Assembly: GCA_033064195.1 (NCBI GenBank)
Contig: JARBJD010000230.1
Coordinates: 1-64,000 of the forward strand
Length of the DNA: 64,000 nucleotides
From: Blattamonas nauphoetae
Lineage: Eukaryota; Preaxostyla; Oxymonadida
Direction: 5' to 3'
The stretch's first letter is position 1, and each line of letters starts with the position of its first letter. The notes under the pieces are model-generated. The model did no database searches. It saw nothing but the letters and a program-made list of their open reading frames with translations, and was not told where the DNA came from. Position numbers and translations under genes: made by a program. Below are positions 56,524-64,000 of this stretch, piece by piece.

Positions 56524-59500
56524 ATGAGCCTTGTCGAGCAATTTGTCGTGCTTCAGGAGTACTCAGAAGCGCTGATCATGCGCTTATCAACCTTTATTAA
56601 TACATTCCAGAATCCGAACGCACAACCAATCATCTATCGGGTTCTCGTTGAAAAGAAAAACTGGCCACCATCAGCGAAAGATTATGACATCAGCAAAAAC
56701 AAAGTATGCACATATATTTATATATCCTTCCATTTCCAGTCCAGTTGCTTCACAACCAGCAATATTAAACTCGATGATGTCATGACAGAATTCAAGTCAT
56801 TTGCTGAACTCACCCTTGATTTTATCGAAACTCACGATCAGCTCACTAAACTCCTCGTTAATTTTACCAAATCATATACCGATCTTCATGTGTGTACATC
56901 TCCTTTTCTCATCAATCCATCACCACATATTCTCATTCGTCTTTTCTCTGATCCTACGTTGTCCGATATCAATATTTTTTATTCAATCTCCACAGAGCAC
57001 AATTTTAGTCAGTTATTTTGTTCGCTCGTTCAACAATCTCATCCGACTCCACACCCTATTTGGATCCTTTGACCAACTCAGCACAATTGTTACAGTTTAT
57101 TTCAATGCATGTTCCCACAATGGCTCCACCGACACACGTGAATCAAAGTTTGTGTTATTTTTATTTCATTCTTCACAATCAGAGTGTCAGCGTTTCTGAA
57201 ATCATTCAAATCCGATATCAGCAGCCTTCAATCTCATTTTTGCGACTCCATTCCTTTCTTATCCTCACTGTTCACCATACTCTCTCAGTCAATCAAAACT
57301 TACAAAAATCCTGCCACCTTCGAATTGACTGGGCCGTTTGGATTTCTGAAGAAAGATCAACGCAACAAGACAGTGACTGATCCCATTTTTGAAACACAAC
57401 AAGACTCTGAAATTGTGGTCCAGGAGCAAGGTCCTGTGATGAACTTTCCTGAAAATGAGCTGTGTTTCATCATCCTATCATCGTTCTGTCCAAACGCCCT
57501 CACGTCAAGCGATCACATCAGTGCTCTTCAAACTTGTCTGAGCGAGTCACTTGATCATCCAAGTGTTCATTCTTTGTCCTTCTCTCCGCATTCTCTCCTG
57601 GATAAACCATTGTCATCCTCGAAAAACAAAGAGATTCCAAAAGGCTTTGTGTCGAAGGCGCTCGAAGCAGCAAACAGCGGTGCTGCTAAAAAGGCACAAG
57701 AGCGATTTTTAAGACTTCTTCATCTTCATCAACACTACATCTCCGTTCTTTCTGAAAACCCAGCACGAAATGTCAAACTCGCAGCACAATCCGTACTTGC
57801 CCTTGTTAACGCTGGTTTCTATGAAATTTCCTGGTATTTATCCCACTTCGAAGGGAACGGACAGAAGAAAAGTAAAGAGTCGCAGTCTGTGTTCCAAGAT
57901 CACGAATACATTGTTCCACTCATCGAAACAACTATGAAACTGAAAGATCTCCTTATCCTCTATACACCTGAAATTTCTTCCCTTTTCTGCCACTCATTGG
58001 TTGCTCGCAGCTCCCAACCATTTGAAACTGTGCTCGAACGTTTCAAACCCCAACTCAGCCCAGATCGTACAACCGCCCTCACTGCTTGCTTAAATGTCAT
58101 CAAGCAAGCTGGAAATGTCAGCAACGTCACCAAACCGATCCCAGAGCAGAAGAACTGGACAGCCCTCCAACTCGCGAACATTGATCTCCTCAGAGTGATC
58201 CAAGCTGAAACGCAATCAACCGAAAGGCTTGCCACCATCGGAGGTGATCTTTGGAAAACTATTGACAACATTACGTCATTAATCCAGTTTGCAGACACTA
58301 AATCGTTGGCACATAACTTGGATCGAGTCGGCATCGCCAGAATCATTTATGGGCAGGAATCAAAACTATTCCAGCTCATCAATCAAGTTCTCGACGATGA
58401 AACGTCCGATCCGACGCACCTCGCCACTCTCCTTCGCATCACCATCTCTCTCTCCTCCCTCACTTCGCCTCTCCTCCCCAACTCATCCAGCACAGTCGCC
58501 CTCGAAAACTCGTTCATGTGGACACGCACCCTCGTTCTCTATCTCATCCGCCGAGCCGAGTCGTCGTTGTGGGAATACCTTCGTCTTCAAACTCTCAAAC
58601 AGAAGACTCTTCTCTCAATCGACTCTCTCGTCATGGCGTCGAAGAAGAAACCGAGAAAGGTCAAACAGGCAACGGGAATCGGTGCGTTGGGGCCATATGA
58701 ATTCACGCTCACTTTGGACACGGACATCGAAGCCCATCACAGGCACATTGCATCCATCATCTTCTCTGCTCTATCTGAGCTGACTGGAGATTACGGGAAC
58801 ACTCAAACTGCACAATCCGCGTTCAGTTTGTCCATCGACCGTTTGGTCCGCAAAGATCCATTCATCCACATCGGCCCAGAGAAGATCAACGTGAAGGGTC
58901 TCCTCTCAACGATGCTCTTCCGTCTCCTCACCAACTTTTTCGCCCTCGCCGCGAACCAAGGCATCACAGAGCCAACGAAGGCTGAGCAACCAAAGACACC
59001 TGCACAGGAGCACTTAGAAGCATTTGCAAAACATGACACGAATCATCCGTTCGTTCCTCATGCGATTGTGTACTCTCCAACTTGTGAAAACGATGCGTTG
59101 TTCCTCCAACAAAACACCATCGCTCTTGTCCATCAGAAGAAGATTGGGGAGCCCCTCCCAACCAAATCACCAACACCCGGCCAGACGGGAAGCGGAGCAA
59201 CACTCAAAAACACTCCGACTGCTCCTGCTCTCAGCCACATCGAGTACGAAAGTCAGAAGCCCAGTGAATGGTTCAAAGGAAACACAAACCTCGCCTTCCG
59301 CGCGTCCACCTTCCCCCAACTCACACCAGAAGACATCCTCAAATCAGAAAAACCTCTTCTTCCCGAGAAGTTTGATGCACAGACGCCAAAACCAGAACGC
59401 CCATCAGTTCTGATTGTGCGTATGCGACTGTTCGTCTCGCTGATCAAGTCTGTGGTGAACGAGGCCTATCCTCTTCTCCAAGTTGACGAGCTGATCCAGC

Positions 59501-60765
59501 GTGTGCTTGTGAACAGCTGTGTCTACCCAACATACCTCCCCGTCACCCTCCAAATGCTTCACACCACTCCACTCGGAGCTTGGTTCTATCATCTCTTTGG
59601 AATCGACCCACAGTCCAACGCGACAGAAGGAGAATCTGCAGACGACACGACTTGTCTGGAACTGACGAACAATCTGAGGGGCTTTGTGACCCTCGCGTAT
59701 TCTCGATACTTCATGGAGCAGTTCTTCCCGAAAGAGATGAACAGCACCAACCCCCTCGTTCTCTGGTCGCCGTCTGAGAAAGGGTTTGTCCCCTCTGCGC
59801 AGATGGGGATGCGAGACAAGATGGATGTGCTGCTCTCTCTTTCTTCCGCCAACGAGCTGATGTGTCTGGCTGAGATTATCGGTCCACTCGGAGTCGAGAA
59901 CTTGATCATTCTTGTCAACCGTTACTCCACAACATTCCTCGTCGCTGCGTGCAACCGTCTGATCGAGAAGAACAAAGTTCTGAAGGGCGACAAAGCTAAC
60001 GAGCTGCTCGGTGCCCTCTGTGCACTCGGCAGCACAGTCAACCTCGAGCTCACCCTCCGCCGCCACGTCCACAACTTCTTCGAGCACTTCTCTTCAAGCA
60101 CAGCCAAGTTCCTCACGCAGACGGCAACCGAGAACACCCAACTCCGCCCGATGTCTGTTCTGTTCGAGACAGCCAGGTCGTACACACTCCTCCCGTCGCA
60201 TTACGCTGCCCAGCCATACCAAGCCATGTCCACGCCGTACATCGCACAGGGATCCTTCGTCGACCCAAGTGCGCTCAGCCTTACCTCGCGTGCTCCCAAT
60301 GGCTTCAAAAGTGCGAAAGTCGCGGAAACCCTTGGGTCAGCGATCAAGGCTGTCATCAGCGCGGAAGTGTTCTGGAAGGACACACAATACCTCCCGGCCT
60401 TCAAAATGTACTCGAGGAATCAGCACTGCCTCGCCTTTGGAATCCTCCTGTATTCAGAGGCTGTCTGCCCCATAAACTACGAAAAGCTGGAGCCAGTCGA
60501 TCAAGTGCCCATTTTGGATCAGTATCTGAAACAGCCACTCTCCCCGTTCTCTGTCCTCAAGGGGACGATCCGAGAGGTGGCGATGAGCACGCTGTCAATG
60601 CAAGACTCGCAGCCTCCTGTGAAGTACTCAACTCTCATTCTTTTGAAACAACTGAAAGACGAACTCCGCTGGTTCTCGACTGTCGAATTTGACGAATTAG
60701 TTCCTCCACTATTGCTTGAATTGTCCGAAACGATTCTCTCCAGAAAGTCCTCCACTTCCTCCTAA
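56524..60765 (+). CDS. NCKAP1: NAP1/HEM (NCKAP1), WAVE-complex subunit
   Basis: Introns 56704-56739 (36 nt), 56890-56995 (106 nt) and 57148-57182 (35 nt, GTTTGT) give exons totalling 4,065 nt, 1,354 residues. The protein is all-helical and follows NCKAP1 from end to end: SLVEQFVVLQEYSEALIMRL at the start, SFAELTLDFIETHDQLTKLL, FFALAANQGITEP in the middle, ELMCLAEIIGPLGVENLIIL (family 'SELLGPYGMKFL') and a C-terminal VISAEVFWKDTQYLPAFKMY. NAP1 pairs with SRA1/CYFIP in the WAVE regulatory complex, which relays Rac signals to Arp2/3. It is about 200 residues longer than the animal protein because of low-complexity loops (around 58980-59400). Its presence implies WAVE-type actin control in this organism. 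Confidence 0.85.
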
Positions 60766-60972
60766 TTTGGCTTTCACACACACATAGCCAGTAATCATTT
60801 TTCGGGTGGAGGTTGGACTTTGGTCATATCGCTGTTTCCAGATTAATTTGTTCATATTTTGAAGTAAACATACATAATTAAGATTATCAGATCATTCTAT
60901 CTCTCTCGCACACCATCTTCATCCACTCGCCTGGAGACAAAAAACAAATTATGCTTCGTCTTCTCGGAAAGA

Positions 60973-62255
60973 ATGCTATCGACGCTTCTTTTCTATACAG
61001 TATATCTCTGTATTGCCGAAGATGACCCGGCTGCCCAAGCTGCATCGACGTTTAGAAAGAAGAAAGTTCCTCCGAAGGCAGTCCAAGCAGAAATCCTCAA
61101 AAAGGGAGATAACTGCACGATTCGTGTAGCCAAAGGAGATGAAGTCGAGGTATCACATCACATTTCCCTTTTTAAGACCTTTTCGCGTGTATTGTTTCGA
61201 TTCATTTCCAGATTGGATTCAAATTGGCACTATACTCAACAGGAAAGGTTGTGGATTACACTGAAGATAATGAGGCTTATTCATTCCGCGTCGGCTATGG
61301 AGAATCTATTGAAGGTTTTTTCTTTCTCTTTAGTAACATTCTTCCCTCATATCAATCGATCCTCAACATCTCGTCGTCACACTCTTATGTCTCATTATGC
61401 AGGTCTTGATCAAGTATGTCTTTATTGTATCACTATTATCTTGTCGTGAATTTAGGGAATGATTGGCATGTGTATCAACGAAACTCGCCGTTTGACTATT
61501 CCGTCATTTCTTGCATACGGATCACGTGGTGCTAGTGTCATTGTACCACGTCTGTACTCTTTATTTTTCTCAAATCCCTCATAGCCGGAGCATCTATTAT
61601 TTTGGACGTTACATTATATGACCTTATGGCTCTTGAATTCGACGAGACAAGGTTGGAAAGAGTCAGAGAGCAGAAAAAAGTGAAGGATAAGAGGTCCCGT
61701 GATCCACATTATCATAAAGGAGGTGCATCATCATGGTACTCACCCAATGTCAAACCAACTAAGGCTCGTGATGAGATGGAAGAAGAGGAACGCATTGAAG
61801 CAGAAAAGAGGAAACAACAAGAAGAAGAAGAGCGATTGAAGCGGTTGGAGGAAGAGGAAGAAGAAAGAGTTCTTAACCTGAAACTCACTCCACTCCAGAA
61901 GTTTCAAAGGGTCCAAAAGGAACGAGACAGGCAAACACAACAAAAAGTCAGAGAAATGACTCATCCGACGCCACACGTTGAACTTACTCCACGTGGAAGA
62001 GTGTACAGAACCCTTCCACGAATCAGCAGTTTGACACCGTTACATCATCCTCGTTCTCGTGGACACGACGATTATGAACAGAAGAAAAATCAAAAGAAAA
62101 AGATGGAAGAGCACAAATCGAAAGTTCGAGAAAAGAAGAAAGAAAAGAGGAAGCAATTGGAGCGCCAATTGTATGGAGAATCAACCCCACATTATGTTCC
62201 AAACCCACTTATCAAGAAGATCTCACAAAAAGAGGAGCAAAACACGGAATTATAG
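60973..62255 (+). CDS. Secretory FKBP-type peptidyl-prolyl isomerase with coiled-coil tail
   Basis: Five exons: 60973-61149, 61212-61314, an 11-nt micro-exon 61403-61413, 61456-61534 and 61585-62255. They sum to 1,041 nt, 346 residues. The N-terminus (MLSTLLFYTVYLCIAEDD) is a likely signal peptide. The FKBP domain follows: IGFKLALYSTGKVVDY, YSFRVGYGESIEG|LDQ|GMIGMCINETRRLTI, FLAYGSRGATGASIILDV. The active-site Trp (GW.Q) is Leu, so isomerase activity may be weak. The last 200 residues are a Lys/Arg/Glu coiled coil unlike usual FKBPs, ending EEQNTEL; NTEL is a loose match to KDEL-type ER-retention tetrapeptides. An ER-lumenal chaperone is the simplest reading, but a highly charged coiled coil is odd there. 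Confidence 0.82.
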
Positions 62256-62563
62256 ACGGTTTGATTCATCAATCTTTGCGTTGTTTGAACACATTTCATT
62301 TCATCATCCATGTTATCCACAATATGTGATCTTGTCTGAAGCTATTGAACGCAGCTTCTTTTCGACAGTCCTTGCCTACTCAACATGCTGAAGGAATTAT
62401 CCCATATAAAGAATCTAAAGTGACTATTTTAATTATTTCACGAGAATAATTTATCGAAAACAAGAGTCTATGGATCCAAATCGAAGAAAATGTAATTGTG
62501 CGACGATCATTTTCTTCAGCCGAATCTTGGTTGATATAACTTTGATTCAGAACTATTTGATAT
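62256..62563. other. Intergenic gap, nothing recognised
   Basis: About 300 bp of AT-rich sequence separates the FKBP stop from the next start codon. No repeat, RNA gene or open frame stands out. Confidence 0.6.
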
Positions 62564-63327
62564 ATGACTGCTATTACTCAACTTGTTCTCGCAATTGACG
62601 ATCCATTGTCCAAACTTGGCCTCACGGTGACCTCTTCGGACAGCGATCCATTCTCTCTGGTTTGTCTCTCATTCATTTTCTCAATCGTGATGTTCATGTT
62701 TCATTCTACCTAGAGCGCTGTTATTAGTGCTGGTGATCAAAATGGCGTTTCTGCATTTGATGCAATCATCAATATTGTGAAATCAACGAAAAAGTGTTCG
62801 ATTCAGACAAAGCCAAAGGATCAAGCCGAGGTTTCAATCGATACTTCTTATCCTTTCTCATTTTTTCCCTCTATTTACAGATCGATTCTCTCAAAGATCA
62901 AATTGTTGCACTCTCTCAACCTCAAGTTAGTATGACTTCAACCATAGTTATCCTTTCAATCATTCCTCACTATCATTTTCATCGATCACTCGATGTACAG
63001 GTGATGAAGTGTTTGAGGGTCTTAATAAAATTCTCCTGAATAATGTTTTCATCATCTCTGGAAAGTTCACTGTCGTTGATGCGCTCATCACACTGTCTCT
63101 ATTCCGTCATATGGTCTGTCATTCCATATTATTGCATTATGTGCACTTAGCCAACACTTCTCAAAAAAGAAAATGCTTACACTCGCTTCTGCAATGTCAT
63201 TCGCTACTTCGATTTCATCCAACATCAAAAGATCTTTGGCTCCGTGTTCACAGCTGCAAAAGCAGTTTCTGGAGCTGAGTGTGTTACAGTTGTTGATTGT
63301 GGACTTCCAAATCAGACAGCTCTGTAG
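62564..63327 (+). CDS. EEF1E1/AIMP-like protein with GST-C domain
   Basis: Four introns (62660-62713, 62831-62880, 62930-63000, 63114-63150; 54, 50, 71 and 37 nt) give exons totalling 552 nt, 183 residues. Pieces read MTAITQLVLAIDDPLSKLGL, AGDQNGVSAFDAIINIVKS, IDSLKDQIVALSQPQ, then the GST-C-type DEVFEGLNKILLNNVFIISG with KFTVVDALITLSLFRHMPTL and TRFCNVIRYFDFIQHQKIFG. 'N..L....FI.G...T..D......' followed by '..V.R.F..IQH' matches EEF1E1/AIMP3 and the GST-C domains of aminoacyl-tRNA synthetase cofactors. In other eukaryotes such proteins scaffold multi-synthetase complexes, so that is the likely role. No zinc finger, EMAP-II domain or GST-N domain is attached. The first and fourth introns start GTTTGT and GTCTGT. 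Confidence 0.75.
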
Positions 63328-63505
63328 TATTACACTTTTTTGGGAGAGGTCATCTTTCTCACTTCGTTTTCACTTCATTTTAGGAATAAAAGGTAGATTT
63401 GAAATAGTGAATCGGTGACGAGTTCATTTTTTGATCAAAGTACATGAAAATAAGAGTATGAAATGCGAAATTAGGACATAAAATGAACGATTTGGGAGTC
63501 GATAT

Positions 63506-63995
63506 TCACCCTTGGTTAACAAGAAGTGGAGCCGTCTCCTGACGCTCCTGTTCTTCCTCATCCTCATGGTGACTGCGTCTACGCCTTCGCTGGGAAGGAG
63601 GTGGCGGTCCATCAAATAATGAGTGACCTTGTCCTTGGAGTCTGATGTCCTGAAACACGATATCATTATTATACATCTTTTCTCGAGAATAGAAGCCGAC
63701 CAGACTTCGGACAGTCTGGAGAATGAAATAAGAAGAAGAATAGACAGCAACAAAGATGGCTATGGCAGTCACTTCAAGAACAACTTGCTGAAGAAGGATT
63801 AGTGGTTTTTCAAGAGTATCTAAACAAGTTATTGCGAAGGAAAGTGTTCGTACATTGAGCGTAGATAATTGTTTGAACGAATGAGTTCGGAAAAGCGACA
63901 AAACTCGCCCAAAATGTGAGAAGAAAAAATGCGATTGTACAGAGCAGTATAAAATAATCCATAAGATCTAGATGAGAAAACTTCCACTCTTTCAT
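63506..63995 (-). CDS. Two-pass membrane protein with basic-acidic tail, possibly cut at the window edge
   Basis: An ATG at 63995 opens MKEWKFSHLDLMDYFILL. A 34-nt intron (GTACGA..TTGTTTAG, about 63823-63856) joins FVQTIIYAQ to YTLEKPLILLQQVV. Hydrophobic helices are FILLCTIAFFLLTFWASFVAF and VVLEVTAIAIFVAVYSSSYF; the C-terminal ~60 residues are hydrophilic with an RRRRRS stretch, EDEEEQERQE and PLLVNQG. The protein is predicted to be ~150 residues. Family not recognised. Because the start is only five bases from the window edge, upstream exons may exist. Confidence 0.55.
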
Positions 63996-64000
63996 TGGCT

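Noticed and set aside
59404-60087. 227-codon minus-strand open frame inside NAP1
   Set aside because: It is opposite a conserved coding region and shows composition typical of an antisense frame.

Overview
The window is nuclear DNA of a compact-genome protist. Genes sit on both strands, often tens to a few hundred bases apart. Coding regions use the standard code (TAA, TAG and TGA all end genes), and most genes are cut by very short GT..AG introns, commonly 28-60 nt. The gene set is plainly eukaryotic: SKP1, eIF4E, NOC2, TRAPPC11, IFT dynein heavy chain, eS12, Hsp110, a PP5-type phosphatase, a NEK kinase and NAP1. The broken beta-helix surface-protein gene, the short introns and the retained flagellar dynein fit a flagellate of the oxymonad/Preaxostyla kind. 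That placement is an inference; no rRNA or marker phylogeny is available here.

Layout. 1-2.7 kb: a decayed stretch with remnants of a charged, coiled-coil-like frame. 2.8-6.0 kb: a pogo-like DDE transposase relic into which two near-identical non-autonomous elements (MITEs; TA target sites, terminal inverted repeats starting CAGCTAAAC, subterminal ~20-bp tandem repeats) have inserted. 6.0-10.8 kb: a GGTCGGTC/ACCGGTCA repeat family, a tRNA-like Pol III unit and a broken parallel beta-helix surface-protein gene. 10.8-12.5 kb: a coiled-coil protein on the minus strand. 12.7-26.3 kb: a dense housekeeping block (PROPPIN-like propeller, SKP1, eIF4E, NOC2, SPRY protein, MYCBP-like protein, TRAPPC11, SET/SMYD-like enzyme). 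26.4-40.7 kb: the gene for the IFT (cytoplasmic dynein-2) heavy chain, 14.2 kb coding, nearly all in one exon. 40.9-45.4 kb: three low-complexity or coiled-coil proteins. 45.6-63.3 kb: cyclic-nucleotide phosphodiesterase, eS12, UBL-UBA protein, Hsp110, PP5-type phosphatase, NEK kinase, NAP1/NCKAP1, a secretory FKBP fused to a coiled-coil tail, and an EEF1E1/AIMP-like GST-C protein. The right edge holds a membrane-protein gene.

Working together. There are no operons. Themes are flagellar transport (dynein-2, probably the NEK), translation and ribosome assembly (eIF4E, eS12, NOC2, EEF1E1-like), proteostasis (Hsp110, UBL-UBA, SKP1, FKBP), membrane traffic (TRAPPC11, PROPPIN-like) and actin control (NAP1). 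Intron calls were made by hand. Where stated, the predicted exons sum to a multiple of three and restore conserved motifs. No search, alignment or RNA evidence was available.
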